From the NCBI GenBank assembly GCA_033032865.1, contig JAWHQI010000001.1:372001-436000 (forward strand): 64,000 bases of DNA, read 5' to 3'. Shown in pieces: positions 1-11,570 of the stretch. The notes beneath the pieces were generated by a model, which searched no databases, was not told the DNA's origin, and was given only the letters and a program-made list of their open reading frames with translations. The stretch is from Dactylorhiza incarnata (lineage: Eukaryota; Streptophyta; Magnoliopsida; Asparagales; Orchidaceae). The translations under genes were made by a program, and so were the position numbers. Each line of letters opens with the position of its first letter. Within the stretch, counting starts at the first letter, position 1.

Positions 1-995
1 TTTATTGGCCCGCGCTCTTCAGGGATGCTCACGCTCATATCTCCAAGTGTAACGAGTGTCAAAGAACTGTGAATATATCATGGAGAAACGAGATGCCTCT
101 TAATAATATGTTGGTGTGCGAACCATTCGATGTTTGGGGAATAGACTTCATGGGTCCCTTTCCAATGTCACATGGTAAGCAATATATCATTGTAGCTGTG
201 GATTACGTGTCAAAATGGGTGGAAGCCGAAGCAGTTGCAGCTAATGATGCGCGCACAGTTCTAAACTTCATTTACAAGAATATCTTCTCAAGGTTTGGGG
301 CACCGAGGTCTATAATTAGTGATGGAGGTAGTCACTTCTGTAATAAGCAATTCGTGCAATTGATGAAGAAATTTGGGGTCAGCCACAAGGTATCTTTAGC
401 TTGTCACCCGCAAACATGCGGGCAAGTGGAAGTGTCAAACCGCGAACTCAAAAGAATAATCGAAAAATCTATACATTCAAATAGGAAGGAGTGGGCCAAA
501 AAGGTTGACGACGCTTTATGGGCATATCGTACCGCCTACAAAACACCCATCGACATGACACCTTTCCAATTAGTTTATGGGAAAGCTTGCCATCTGCCCG
601 TGGATCTTGAGCACAAGGCACTCTGGGCGACCAAAATTCTGAACATGGATCTCGAGGCCGCTATGGATAAACGTCGCACGCAATTAAATGAGTTATACGA
701 ACTCAGGCTCTTCGCTTATGAAAATGCGCGCATCTATAAGGAAAAAACAAAGCGATGGCATGACCGGCATATCATCCCAAAGGAATTCAAGCCCGTCGAC
801 CAAGTACTACTCTATAACTCCCGCCTCCGTCTATTTCCAGGGAAATTAAAGTCGCGTTGGAGTGGCCCCTTTGTTGTCACGGGAGTCTCTCCTTTCGGTG
901 TTATTGAATTAGTTGGGAATAATGGGGACAACTTCAAGGTTAATGGGCATCGTCTGAAGATATATGATAGCGGGTCAATCGTCAAAGAATGCTAA
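1..995 (+). CDS. Integrase end of Athila-type polyprotein (5' partial)
   Basis: The frame is open from the first full codon (base 3), so the ATG at 69 is not a true start. The product would insert retrotransposon cDNA into nuclear DNA. Seen in order: the end of the zinc-binding domain (CNEC, just after FYWPALF), the catalytic core with D in WGIDFMGP, D in ISDGGSHF and E in GQVEVSNRE, then the C-terminal part with [22 protein letters not shown] and NGHRLKIY. The core reads without stops to the TAA at 993-995. The WGIDF and KACHLPV motifs are shared with the Athila element at 17,512-30,517. Upstream gag, protease, RT and RNase H are outside the window. Confidence 0.9.
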   Translation, partial: YWPALFRDAHAHISKCNECQRTVNISWRNEMPLNNMLVCEPFDVWGIDFMGPFPMSHGKQYIIVAVDYVSKWVEAEAVAANDARTVLNFIYKNIFSRFGAPRSIISDGGSHFCNKQFVQLMKKFGVSHKVSLACHPQTCGQVEVSNRELKRIIEKSIHSNRKEWAKKVDDALWAYRTAYKTPIDMTPFQLVYGKACHLPVDLEHKALWATKILNMDLEAAMDKRRTQLNELYELRLFAYENARIYKEKTKRWHDRHIIPKEFKPVDQVLLYNSRLRLFPGKLKSRWSGPFVVTGVSPFGVIELVGNNGDNFKVNGHRLKIYDSGSIVKEC

Positions 996-1542
996 AGTTT
1001 GATTCTTGTAGATCCAGAGCAGGAATAATTGATGATTATCCTGATTTGGTGGAATTTTTGTTTGTGAACTTGTTTATTGAGTTCAAGAAATTGAAAACAA
1101 AAGGTTGAATGCCAATGTTTGTTTGTGATCTGGTTTAATGTTTATTTGCGTATAGCTGAGCTTTATTTTCTTTCTTGATCTATGAATGCGTGTTTGTGAA
1201 CTTGTTTTTAAACTCCTCTCTCCTTAAACTGTTTAATACAGGTATTTGGTTCACCTTAAGGACATTAAACAAAAGGGCTCTTGGGAGACAACCCATTGGG
1301 GGACCTTTCTGTTCCCATTGTTTTTCTTCTCCTAATCTATTTTTGCTTCTGTTCTCTTTCTATGTTTGTCTCTGGTGTGATTTAATTGCAGGAGCAGTGA
1401 TGTTTTTTCGGGCAGCGGACCTGATGATTTCTAAGGACTAACGCCAATCTTCTGGTATGCTCATGTCTGAGCATAGGTATCCTCGTCCCTAGCTTTCTCT
1501 TTTCTGAATTTCATAGCTATATATTGTGTGTATTGTCTAGTT

Positions 1543-1557
1543 TAAGTCTGGGGGAGA
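1543..1557 (+). promoter_or_regulatory. Internal polypurine-tract-like motif of Athila A
   Basis: The sequence aagtctgggggagag nearly matches the tract next to the 3' LTR of the same element (aagtctgggggta, 2,982-2,994), but lies about 1.4 kb upstream of it. Athila B has the same arrangement. Confidence 0.5.
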
Positions 1558-2981
1558 GTATTTCTGTGTGCCACTCACGTGCACTATTGCATAGTATGCT
1601 AGAAGTATTTTCATTTTTTTAGTTTATTGAAAATTGATGTTCATCCTCTTTGTGCACCACATCACCCACTTGAGCGCGTACTCATCTGTATGCGTGCTCT
1701 GAGTTGAATTTAATTCTTCTGCTTATTTGGGAAAGCCTAGGTGCTGGCTTAGGACTATGTAGTGGAGTAAAATATTGACTCCAGTAGTGCTCCAAGTCAA
1801 GTGCTCGGTTGCATAAAAATTTGTGTAGATTAGACTTCTTTTTATACCTATGGTTTTATTTTATTTTTTCTATTAGTGTAAATGTTGTTTACTCTACTCA
1901 AATGGTGAATCCGGTGTGAATCAAACGGTAGCATAGGGATGTGTGTAAACGATCGCTAGACTCATATTGCTTGAGTCGGGAGAAAGGAGAATCTTTCTCG
2001 GTGGCTAGAACTTGCCCCCAAGTGATTCTTGAAGCATCGACATTGGATAGTTCTAGTGCGTGAGAATGACGTAGGCCATTATTTTGGCCCGGTTGAACTT
2101 TTTATTTCATGCCTATCATCTACCCTTGCTAGCCCCTTTGTGTCTTCCCCTTTCATTGATTCAGCTCTGCATATTTCTCACCAAAGCCTAAAAGCCTAAC
2201 CTAGTCGCACACCCAAATCTGAGCTTTAGTTATAGTTGTATTTACATTTTGGGGTGTGTTGATTGTGGTGTTTATTATGTGAATTTGTGGTTATGCTCAT
2301 TTGAAAATTTTGCTGAAAGAAAAAGACAAGAAAAATAAAGTTAGAAAAAAAAAGATTAAAAAAAGGGATAAAAAGAAAAACGAGTTTTTATTGAAAATCG
2401 TTTAGAAAATTTTTGTATTAGGAGTAGGCGGTGCACACACCTTTATTGCAAAAGTCCAAGTCTAGGGGTGTGATGCACTTGTTTATTTATAGTCATGCAG
2501 GTAGCTCTACCCTATGCTCATGCTGGGTTAGGTGTGCTTAGCCTTCATGTTTATCTTTGTTTGCCTCACCGTAACCCAAGCCCCATCTTTAACCTAAAGT
2601 CCTACTGACTCACGCCTTGAGCCAATCTAGTGTCATGGAGAGAATGTGACTGGGCGAGCCTATGGTCACCGACACCAATGGATTTCAGTGGAGTTTGTCC
2701 TGCACCCTGATCTTGAGCAATGCTCATCTCAGTGCTTAGTTTACTTTCTCCGTATGCGTGACCGGATGATTCACCGTGGTTCACCATTTTGAGTAGTTGT
2801 AATATGCTTTTACTCTTTTAGAAATATATAAACTGTTTGTATAATGAGAAATCTTCTCTATTATTTTTCTTATGCATGTGAGCATGCGACTTCGCATGGT
2901 ACTCTGTATTGTAATTTTAAGCCATCTACTTTTATTTCCCCGGTTGCGTAGAATTTGTTTGCTCGGGATGCGCAAATATGT

Positions 2982-2994
2982 AAGTCTGGGGGTA
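2982..2994 (+). promoter_or_regulatory. Polypurine tract of Athila A
   Basis: The purine-rich run aagtctgggggta sits directly before the TGATGAGTCC start of the LTR, the expected place for plus-strand priming. The layout matches Athila B (aagtatgggggtgtt then TGATGAATAG). Confidence 0.75.
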
Positions 2995-3218
2995 TGATGA
3001 GTCCCATTTATATACACTTTTATGGACTCATCCGGGCTAGTTTTCACACTTGTGCACATCCTTTTTGAGCTATTATTGCTTATATTTCTCTTAAAATCAC
3101 TTCTACGCTAGGTGCACCATTTAGGCCCGTTGTGGTTTGCTTTTATGCTTCTTGTTGTTGGGGGTAAGCACATGGTGCTCCCTAATATTTTATGTTGTAT
3201 TTGTATTGAGCTGGAAGG

Positions 3219-3223
3219 GTATT
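3219..3223. repeat. Target-site duplication of Copia-1, left copy
   Basis: gtatt directly before the LTR start at 3,224; the same 5 bp follow the element at 8,098-8,102. Confidence 0.85.
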
Positions 3224-4746
3224 TGTAAGTGCAATTGATAACAGTTGAAAGTGGATTGATATAATCAATCACGCTCTGATACCAATTGAAGGTGAGTTTA
3301 GATCTTAGATTCACTCTAGAGGGGAGGAGTGAATAGAATTTTAAGAGGTTTTTCACTTAATTTTATAGCAGAATTAAAATAGTGTTACTTATATGTGTAT
3401 TGCAGAGTGAGTTATAAAATAAAATAAAGAAGCACAACACACATCACAGCAAAATAAGCACAACACAGACGACACAAGGATTTTATAGTAGTTCCCCACT
3501 AAACATGGGTACGTCTACTCTTCTACCACACTTGGTAGGATTCTACTACAGGTTGTTGATCAGGTGCCCTGCCACCAAGGGAGTTTTGATCAGGTGTCCA
3601 CACACCAAGTGAGTTGTTGATCAGGTGCTCTAACCAAACTACAGGTTTTTGATCAGGTGCCCTGCCACCAATGGCTGTAACTTTTGAAGGGAGTTATAAC
3701 CCTTTATACAGTTAAAGGAAAACAGAAAATATATTGTTCTTCTCTTTCTAAGAAGACTCTAGTGATCCTTGATGATGTTGAAGAGCTCCCCCTGATTTGA
3801 TTAGTGTTTGATGATCAGGTGAGGAAGCTTCTTCTCTAGAATGTAGTACTACTTTCTTTCTTCTTCTGCAGTTGAGATCCTGAGCAAATGATCTGGATTA
3901 GGTGTCTCATGATGAAGATGATCTGCAAAGAAGAGTTAGCAAACAAGATAGATAATAATATATTGTTCTCTGTCTTTCTTCTTTGTGCTTACTCTGTCTG
4001 TATATAATCTGGAGATCTTCTCTCTCTTATGTTCAATTCTTCTCCTTCTCTCAATGCTTGGAAAAAGGAAAGAGATAGATTCTCTTTTTATTAACTGGAC
4101 TGCTCGAGAAGATAAACTGCCATCTTTAATTTAAGCTGTTCTGCAACGGCAATATCATTAATGTTCTGTAACGGCTATATTAATTGTTGTTCTGCAACGG
4201 CTATATCATTAATGTGAGGCAGTGATAATTTATACAAAAGAAGGGCAGCAATATATAAATACAACTTATTCAAAATATTGCTTTATCAGTTTTGACAACA
4301 TATATAATTTTAGTCGAGCTGAGAAAGTCTCTTTTATAAAGCTGAAAATATTTCGTCGATCCCAGCTAGAAGTTTGTCGAACTGAATATTTCGTCGACCG
4401 ATGAGACTTAGTCAGTTCGTCGACCGCTGATCCGCTGAGCAGCTGAGACATTGAGAGAACTTTCGTCGAGCGCTGCTTGGATTTCGTCGAACGCAGCTTT
4501 TCGTCGAGCGCTGCTTGGTTTTCGTCGAACGCAGCTTTGGAGAACTTTCGTCGATCGCAGTTAGCTTTTCGTCCATCGCAGCTTCCTTGATATTTCGTCG
4601 AGCGCTGCTAGCCTTTCGTCGAATGCAGTTTATATTATATTCTTTTCCGTCTTAATGAGATTTGATCTAGTTTATACAAGATATGTTATGATAGAAACTT
4701 AGACCAAAGATGGATCCTAACTCAAATTAAAACTATGGTTCCAACA
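3224..4746 (-). repeat. Copia-1 LTR (3' LTR in element orientation)
   Basis: 1,523 bp, starting tgtaagtgcaatt and ending ttccaaca on the plus strand, a near copy of 6,605-8,097. Repeated TTCGTCGA-type motifs lie at about 4,350-4,625. Confidence 0.9.
4350..4625 (-). repeat. Array of CGTCGA motifs in Copia-1 LTR
   Basis: About ten copies of ttcgtcga followed by cgcag or cgctg in roughly 270 bp, alternating the forms ttcgtcgaacgcag and ttcgtcgagcgctg. Spacing is irregular, so this is a motif cluster rather than a simple satellite. The right LTR carries the matching cluster at about 7,725-7,980. Confidence 0.75.
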
Positions 4747-4760
4747 ATCTCCCCCAATTT
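4747..4760 (-). promoter_or_regulatory. Polypurine tract of Copia-1
   Basis: On the minus strand AAATTGGGGGAGAT directly precedes the LTR start TGTTGGAACC, a usual arrangement in plant copia elements. Confidence 0.8.
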
Positions 4761-5409
4761 GAGTTGGGATACAGATTTGAAATATAAAACATATAAAACT
4801 GGGATCCTAATTAAAGACATACAAGGATCCTAATCCAAATCAATACTGGTTGATCCAACAATCTCCCCTATTTGGTTTAGGATTCCAAAATAGAATAACT
4901 CAAAGCATAAGATATTTCAAAAGATATTATAAAGCTTTAAGGAGATGAACAGATAATAAAATTAATTGTTCTTTTGAAGACATTACTACATTTCTTATTC
5001 TTTTTAATTTCTCTTCTTCTAATAAATTTTTAATTTTCTTCTTCTAAATTCTTTTCTTCTAATAATTTTTCTTTTCTTCTTTTAAATTTTTCTTCTTCTA
5101 ATAAATTTCTGCCCCTGTCTTGATTCAGGGAACCCTGGATCAAGACCCCTAGAAGAAGGGTAAATGGGAAAATAAGCAATTTTGATTCTATTAATATGAT
5201 GAATTGATACAGTTGTTAAGGGATTCTAAGGAATTTTTATGATCAGAAGAACATTGCCTGATACTTTCCTTCTTACATAATTCTCTCATCAGAAGAGATT
5301 CAAAACTCAGTGTCATGATCATTTCTGATCAATGCAACTAGAGTAGAATACTCAAATCTTGATGGACCTGAGAAAGTCTGTTAGAACATGAAGTTATCTG
5401 ACTTTGTTT

Positions 5410-6509
5410 TTAAGATAGAAAATTCAATTGATTCCTATAACTTTTTGTTTGATTACAATTGGAGTTTAAAAAGATTTTCAATAGGTCAAGTATTGCCTTA
5501 TAGTTAGTTATATTGGTCTTTGTATCTGATGAGTGTATTACCAATTGAAAGTTTCTTTTACCAATTGAAAGTTTTCTTGTATAATCATTAAAATATATGT
5601 TTGATAAACTATTCTGATTTTGTCGATCTCGGGTTGACAAAGTACAGTGATTTCGTTGACCTCTGAATAAGGAATAGTTATATTTATTCTCTGTGTTCAG
5701 AGTTTGTTGAACTCTGATTCGTTGAGCTCTGATCATAGGAAAATTATGTTTGATTTCTGTGTTCGGCTTTCGTCGATCAGCGTTCGACGAAGTCATTTGA
5801 TTTCGTTGATCTTTGTTCGACGAATTTTGTTGAACACACAAAATTTCAGCCTTAATTAACTCATTTTTAAAGAAATAATTTTCTCTTCTGATGTTTTCAA
5901 ATCTTCTTTAAGTTTAGTATTTTCAGAAGTTGAATTGTTTATTTCTGTTAACTCTTTTCTGAGGGATTTGATTTCTTTCTCAGATTTTATTAAATCTATA
6001 CATAGCAATTTAAAATCTGATTTGAATTTTTCAGGAGTAAAATCAAAACTTGAGATTACCTCATCTTCATCAGATTCAGATTCTGCATCTGAGTTGTGGT
6101 TTGAGCCATTTATGGACATCATGTAGAATTCTATAGTTTTCTGTTCTTCTTCTTCTTCACTTGAACTAGATGATGATTCTGTATTTGAATCACTTGAGGT
6201 GGAAGAAGATTCAGCTACCTTTCTTGTGAGGGAGTTCCAGATGTCTCTTGCTGAGGTGCAATCAACCACTATTTGAAAAATGTCATTTGACATTGATTGA
6301 GCTAATATGTCCATACCCTTGGCATCAGCACTTTTCAGCTTCTTTTGAGCATCTGTTGATGTTGATGAAGTTGAAGGTCCTGTCAGAATGGAATTTTAAA
6401 TTTCTTCATCTATTGCATTCATATATAATCTAATTCTAGCTTGCCATAAAGAAGATTTATCCAAATTACAGATTGGTGGACTGAAGCTTGAAAATTCTTC
6501 TTGTGCCAT
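5410..6509 (-). pseudogene. Copia-1 gag pseudogene (UBN2-type capsid region)
   Basis: Gag is the nucleocapsid/capsid protein of the element. From an ATG at 6,509 the frame reads through a start like that of other plant copia gags (LWQARIRLYMNAIDEE), meets a stop a few residues later, and continues as MDILAQSMSNDIFQ, VDCTSARDIW and an acidic serine-rich stretch (SSSSSEEEEEQ). A coiled-coil-like Lys/Glu segment follows to about 5,856. The last part, 5,841-5,410, is in another frame and is built largely of TCGAC-type repeats. No zinc knuckle is seen. The closest gag here is that of Copia-2 (LWKARIKLYMNFIDDE), so the two elements are related. Broken by at least one stop and one frame change. Confidence 0.75.
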
Positions 6510-6591
6510 GTGAAAGATAAAACTCTAAAATAAATTTATGATCTAATTGATCTTTTTGATTCAGGTGTTAGCCTGTATACAATCAACCAAT

Positions 6592-6602
6592 CTCTGATAC
6601 CA
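6592..6602 (-). promoter_or_regulatory. Primer binding site of Copia-1
   Basis: TGGTATCAGAG on the minus strand, two bases from the LTR end, complementary to the 3' end of plant initiator tRNA-Met. It fixes the orientation. Confidence 0.85.
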
Positions 6603-6604
6603 AT

Positions 6605-8097
6605 TGTAAGTGCAATTGATAACAGTTGAAAGTGGATTAATATAATCAACCACGCTCTGATACCAATTGAAGGTGAGTTTAGATCTTAGATTTACTCTAG
6701 AGGGGGGTGGATAGAGTTTTAAAAGGTTTTTCACTTAATTTTATAGCGGAATTAAAATAGTGTTACTTATATGTGTATTGCAGAGTGAGTTATAAAATAA
6801 AATAAAGAAGCACAGCACACAGCACAACAAAATAAGCACAACACAGATGATACAAGGATTTTATAGTAGTTCCCCACTAAACCTGGGTACGTCTACGCTT
6901 CTACCACACTTGGTAGGATTCCACTACAGGTTGTTGATCAGGTGCCCTGCCACCAAGGGAGTTTTGATCAGGTGTCCACACACCAAGTGAGTTGTTGATC
7001 AGGTGCTCTAACCAAACTACAGGTTTTTGATCAGGTGCTCTGCCACCAATGGCTGTAACTTTTGAAGGGAGTTATAACCCTTTATACAGTTAAAGGAAAA
7101 CAGAAAATATATTGTTCTTCTCTTTCTATGAAGACTCTAGTGATCCTTGATGATGTTGAAGAACTCCCCTGATTTGATTAGTGTTTGATGATCAGGTGAG
7201 GAAGCTTCTTCTCTGGAATGTAGTACTCCTTTCTTTCTTCTTCTGCAGTTGAGATCCTGAGCAAATGATCTGGATTAGGTGTCTTAGGATGAAGATGATC
7301 TGCAGAGAAGAGTTAGCAAACAAGATAGATAATAATATATTGTTCTCTGTCCTTCTTCTTTGTGCTTGCTCTGTTTGTATGTAATATGGAGAGCTTCTCT
7401 CTCTTATGTTCAATTCTTCTCCTTCTCTCAATGCTTGGAAAAAGGAAAGAGATAGATTCTCTTTTTATTAACTGGACTCCTTGAGAAGATAAACTGGCAT
7501 CTTTAATTTAAGCTGTTCTACAACGGCTATATCATTAATGTTCTGTAACGGCTATATTAATTGTTGTTCTGCAACGGCTATATCATTAATGTGAGGCAGT
7601 GAAAATTTATACAAAAGAAGGGCAGCAATATATAAATAGAACTTATTCAAAATATTGCTTTATCAGTTTTGACAACATATATAATTTTAGTCGAGCTGAG
7701 AAAGTCTCTTTTATAAAGCTGAAAATATTTCGTCGATCTCAGCTAGAAGTTCGTCGAACTGAATATTTCGTCGACTGCTGAGCCACTGAGCCACTGAGAC
7801 GCTGAGAGAACTTTCGTCGAGTGCTACTTGGATTTCGTCGAACGCAGCTTTTCATCGAGCGCTGCTTGGTTTTTGTCGAACGCAGCTTTGGAGAACTTTC
7901 GTCGATCGCAGTTAGCTATTCGTCGATCGCAGCTTCCTTGATATTTCGTCGAGCGTTGCTAGCCTTTCGTCGAACGCATTTTATATTATATTCTTTTCTG
8001 TCTTAATGATATTTGATCTAGTTTATACAAGATATGTTATGATAGAAACTTAGACCAAAGATGGATCCTAACTCAAATTAAAACTATGATTCCAACA
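6605..8097 (-). repeat. Copia-1 LTR (5' LTR in element orientation)
   Basis: 1,493 bp, near copy of 3,224-4,746 with scattered differences and a few small deletions, for example in the CGTCGA cluster (about 7,725-7,980). Confidence 0.9.
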
Positions 8098-8164
8098 GTA
8101 TTCCCAGCCGTATTGTTGCTTATGCAGGTGATTGGATCATCCTTTTTTACCCATTTTTCATGAC

Positions 8165-8475
8165 TGCATATATCGCACGGTCGTGCGTTTTACTTGACGC
8201 ACGAACGACTGCGGTCGTGCGCACTCACCTAGGGATGAAATCGATGTTCTGTCGTTGATCGTGCATTTTTACGCACGGGCAGTTGCTCGTGCGCGAAGAA
8301 AACGCATGGTCGCCTGCTAAGCTTTGTTTTTCGGCCAATCTGGATTTGCACGGTCGGCTTCGACTGTGCGTGAGTAAAATGCACGGGCGTTGCTGCTTCT
8401 TCCGTAAGGCACTGCTCCTTCATTAATATTGCACGGTCTACGCATGGTCGTGTGTTCGACCGTGCGTGACTAATT
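8165..8475 (+). repeat. Cluster of CACGGTCGTGC-type palindromes in Athila A LTR
   Basis: Several imperfect palindromes with arms CACG and CGTG, such as cgcacggtcgtgcg, acgcacgggc, gcacggtcgg and cgaccgtgcgtg, within about 310 bp. The Athila B LTR has a comparable cluster with the core CACGCCCGTG. Confidence 0.65.
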
Positions 8476-9358
8476 TTCTTTTTGTTTTTAAGCCAGGAAA
8501 TCTGTCGGCAAAAGGGATCTTTTTCCATTCTGCGATTTCAAGTTCCGCCCAGCGCCGTTTCCGCTCCTCCTGCATCTCCACTCATCTCCTTCACCCAGGA
8601 ACCATTCTCCGGTGAAACCCTAGCGGATTCCAAGAGCTTGGAAGCATTCCCGGCCGTCAACAACACCATTGCTGAGTTGTGCAACCTCAACTTGGAAGAA
8701 GAAGAAGAAGAAGAAAACCTACGGACGAAGACGACGGAGCAAGATCAGAGAGAGTGACAGTCTCTTGGTCCCGGAAGCATACATCGACCGAGCCCGGAAG
8801 TGGTTTTGACAACCCACTGTTCCGGCCGAGATCGACGGCTAGTCTTCTCTTTTGGTTTATTCTTCCCCTCTCCTATTGTTGTTGTTACTATTTTGTAAAG
8901 AACTTGAATACTCTCATTTGTCTATGAATGAAAGTGTGTATTGCTTGGCTTAATCTTATAATGTGTGTTGTGTTGCGCTTCACCACCACTCATCCACATC
9001 CACTCCATTCACTCACCTAAGACTCGCGTTAGCAAAGGCTAACGGCGATTAACGAAGAGGTGTTTGCAACCCTCACATTCCGCACGTGTTTTCCATCCAC
9101 TCGCCTAACGAAGCCCGGCATAGCGGCCGAAGCATTCATCTCGCCAAGCGAAGCTGTGATTTTGACCCGCATCTTTATTTTCGTGTTTGTTAGTTTAGAC
9201 CAACCAAACCCCCCTTGTTGTATTTATTTCGCTCATTGTAACAATCGATTCACGACACGAATTACTTCACCACAACCTGCATTCCTCAAGAGATCGGCAT
9301 TCAAGGAATCTATTCCCATTATTACTTGACAGCGACCGGTGCACTTGCCGAAACCGCA

Positions 9359-9660
9359 TCACTTGTCAGCCCACAGGGAACTAGGATCGAGCAAGCAGTC
9401 GAGATCCTCTTCCCCATCACGAACAATCAAGCAGAGTACGAAGCCATAGTGGCAGGCTTGCGTCTCGCGCAATAGTTGGGTATTCAAGATATCAGGGCCA
9501 TCACTGATTCGATGGTGGTCGTGTCGCAGATTTGAAGAGAGTTTGAAGTGCGCGACACCATCCTGCAGAAGTATCTTGTCAAGGTAAAAGGATTGATTGG
9601 AGGCTTTCAATCCTTCTTCATCGAGCATGTACCGAGAGAGGAGAACTAGGCAGCGGATCG
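9359..9660 (+). pseudogene. Tat archaeal-like RNase H fragment
   Basis: The translation shows SPQGTRIEQAVE, NNQAEYEAIVAGLRLA, ITDSMVVVSQ and AADRLAKYG in order, matching the pattern of the extra RNase H of Tat elements, which is thought to act on RNA:DNA hybrids in reverse transcription. The first strand of the fold is missing because Athila A ends at about 9,358. Stops interrupt it near 9,475, 9,534 and 9,648. It leads directly into integrase. Confidence 0.75.
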
Positions 9661-11013
9661 TTTGGCCAAGTATGGGCCGAGAACTGGAGGGATTATCACC
9701 AAATTATTTTGGCCATCCATCGAAGAAGGGGAGATGATGGAGATCGAGCAGTGTCCCTCGCGGATGGATCTGTTTGCAGCATTCCTATCCACCGGTCAGC
9801 TCCCTGCGGATGGAGGGGACCAGAGGAAGTTTCGATACATAGTGGCGTATTACTTATTGTAGGATGGGGAGCTATGTCGTAAGACCATCTCAGGCCCCCT
9901 AGCCAGATGCGTCTCTGAAGACGAAGTACCTCGAGTCTTGGAGGAGATCCACTCGGGAGAGTGCGGAAGTCATTCTGGGACTCGCACTTTGGAGCAGAGA
10001 ATCTTAAGACATGGTTACTTTTGGCCTACTATCCGTAAGGATGCGGAGGTATTCCCGAATAAATGTCAGAAGTGCCAGCTATTCGCCCCCCTTCAGTTGC
10101 AGCCGTCCCAGCAACTTTGCTCAATCACCACCTCGTGGCCGTTCGCTATCTGGGGAATGGATTTGATAAATCCCTTTCCTTCAGCTAGTGGCCAGAGGAA
10201 GTTCGTTCTCATCATGATCGACTACTTCTCCAAGTGGATCGAGGCCAAAGCTCTGGCCAAGACCACCTCTCAAGTCATGAAGAACTTCATCTGGGGGGAA
10301 ATCATCTACAGATTCGGGATCCCTCTCGCCATCGTCACCGACGACGGTCCCCAATTTGCCAGCTTGAAATTAGAAGATTTATGCAGGAAGCTAGGAACTG
10401 ATCTCCGATTCACGTCAGTACATCATCCGGCGAGCAATGGGCAAGTGGAGGCCGCCAACAAGTTGATCATCAACCTACTGAAAAAGAAAGTCGAGAACCT
10501 AAGAGGTAATTGGGTGGAGCAGCTCCCTTCGGTGTTGTGGGCTTTGAGGACCACTCCTAGCTCAGCCACAGGGGAAGCCCGTTCAAACTCTCTCACGGGT
10601 CCGAAGCTCTCATTCTAGTGGAGTTCGAGGTCAGAAGTCCAAGAGTGATCGTAGCCAAAGACGAAGATGAAGAATGGTGGCTGGAGAATCAGGAAGCTCA
10701 GAAGCTATCCCTCGACTATATTGAAGAACTCTGAGATTTGGCCTCAGCTCGACAGGAAGAGATCAAACATCGAATGGTGAAACACTTCGACAAGCACGTT
10801 CGCCTCAAGCATTTCCAAACATGTGATCTAGTCCTGAAGAAGATGGACTCGGTAGGAATATCAACAGCCGTTGGAAAGCTCAACCCAAATTGGGAGGGAC
10901 CTTTCATAATCCATGAACCACTTACAACAGGAGGATATCGTCTGCAGAATCACGAGGGGGAACTGTTGGGGAACACCTTGAATGACGATGACCTGAAAAG
11001 GTTTTATTCCTGA
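9661..11013 (+). pseudogene. Tat integrase pseudogene
   Basis: Integrase that would join element cDNA to the host genome. Seen: a zinc-binding region (HSGTRTLEQRILRHGYFWP, then CQKCQ), the catalytic core with D in WGMDLINPFP, D in VTDDGPQF and E in NGQVEAANK, and a C-terminal domain with WEGPFIIHEPLTTGGYRL ending DDDLKRFYS. Breaks: a TAG near 9,860, a one-base insertion near 10,578 that shifts the frame after TPSSATGEA, and a TGA at 10,732-10,734 that fits an Arg CGA changed to TGA. The last part (10,738-11,013) reads open. The order after RNase H is normal for a Tat pol. Confidence 0.8.
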
Positions 11014-11570
11014 GCAGGAACGTATATATCCATCTCCTGTAAATTTATTTTTCATAAATAAAATCCTCACCTCCCTGAAACATGGGATAGTAAGAGGTTC
11101 TTACTTCTATCATGGCAAAAAATCTTAAAAGAAAGGAAGGAAAGCAGGTGAAGCAGATCTCCGCGCTAGGTTGGGAAAACATGCATCCGACTTGATTCTT
11201 GTAAAACCTAGAACGGATGATGGGACGGTGCCTCGGTAGTGCATTCTCTTAAGACCAAGCCTCTGCATTAACGATCGAGATCAACCCCCCCCCCCCCCCT
11301 TGCACGCTGGTCGTAGATACCCTCCGACCACATCTCTCATCCGACTGGAGAGATTATCAGGAAGAAGTATGGATGCCGACCTCCCAATTCGATGAAGAGA
11401 TGATCGACTTAACCTATCAGGGGACCCTTGAATAAAGGCGTCATAAGCCCTTAAGAGTTGAAAGCTCGTAACATAGCATTTTGTTTCCGATTATCTCATC
11501 CAATCATTTGAGTTGGTGTGCTTAATCCCCTCTGATTATTGAAAATATCAGGAAAGAGTTCGTCTCGCCA
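11014..11570 (+). other. Tat 3' non-coding region before the tandem repeat
   Basis: No coding signal seen. It includes an aataaa near 11,056 and a C run at about 11,285-11,298. Confidence 0.5.

Larger units (their letters stand above)
996..2994 (+). other. Athila A non-coding spacer between pol and 3' LTR
   Basis: About 2 kb without a convincing gene; the short ORFs show no membrane or envelope features. It holds an internal polypurine motif, aagtctgggggagag, near 1,543-1,557, then an A/G-rich stretch near 2,325-2,400, and ends in the LTR-adjacent polypurine tract. Some Athila elements carry an envelope-like gene here; I see none. Confidence 0.7.
3224..8097 (-). mobile_element. Copia-1: gag-only Ty1/copia element
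   Basis: Two direct LTRs (3,224-4,746 and 6,605-8,097) enclose only about 1.86 kb. It lies on the minus strand: the primer site TGGTATCAGAG (complement of the initiator tRNA-Met end) abuts the right LTR, and the polypurine tract abuts the left one. The flanks carry the perfect duplication gtatt (3,219-3,223 and 8,098-8,102). Inside is a degraded gag, with no protease, integrase, RT or RNase H. It is inserted in the LTR of Athila A and so is younger than it. The structure resembles non-autonomous gag-only LTR elements; whether it moved with help from a related full element is inference. Confidence 0.9.
1..9358 (+). mobile_element. Athila-type Ty3/gypsy element A, 3' part (5' part outside window)
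   Basis: The order is integrase, long non-coding spacer, polypurine tract, 3' LTR, as in Athila-lineage elements. The integrase closely resembles that of the second Athila element in this window (17,512-30,517). The 3' LTR is split by Copia-1. The right end is placed at 9,358, where LTR sequence ending in CA gives way to Tat RNase H coding sequence; this is inferred, because the left end and its target duplication are outside the window. The probable duplication on the right is tcact (9,359-9,363). Confidence 0.8.
2995..9358 (+). repeat. 3' LTR of Athila A, interrupted by Copia-1
   Basis: The LTR starts TGATGAGTCC at 2,995, is broken at 3,223 by Copia-1, and resumes at 8,103 to about 9,358. 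Without the insert and its duplicated 5 bp it is about 1.48 kb. The right end is inferred. The part after the insert contains a dense series of GCACGGTCGTGC-like palindromes (about 8,165-8,475). The 5' LTR is outside the window, so identity between LTRs cannot be judged. Confidence 0.7.

Noticed and set aside
1175..1441. Possible envelope-like ORF after Athila A pol
   Set aside because: 88 residues, no signal peptide plus transmembrane plan; the spacer looks non-coding.
4861..4890. Second polypurine-like site in Copia-1 (caatctcccctatttgg)
   Set aside because: It lies 115 bp inside the LTR edge; the tract at 4,747 abuts the LTR and is sufficient. Possibly a small local duplication.
8482..8927. 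Plus-strand ORFs in Athila A LTR
   Set aside because: Short, overlapping, within LTR, with no motif beyond a GAA repeat.
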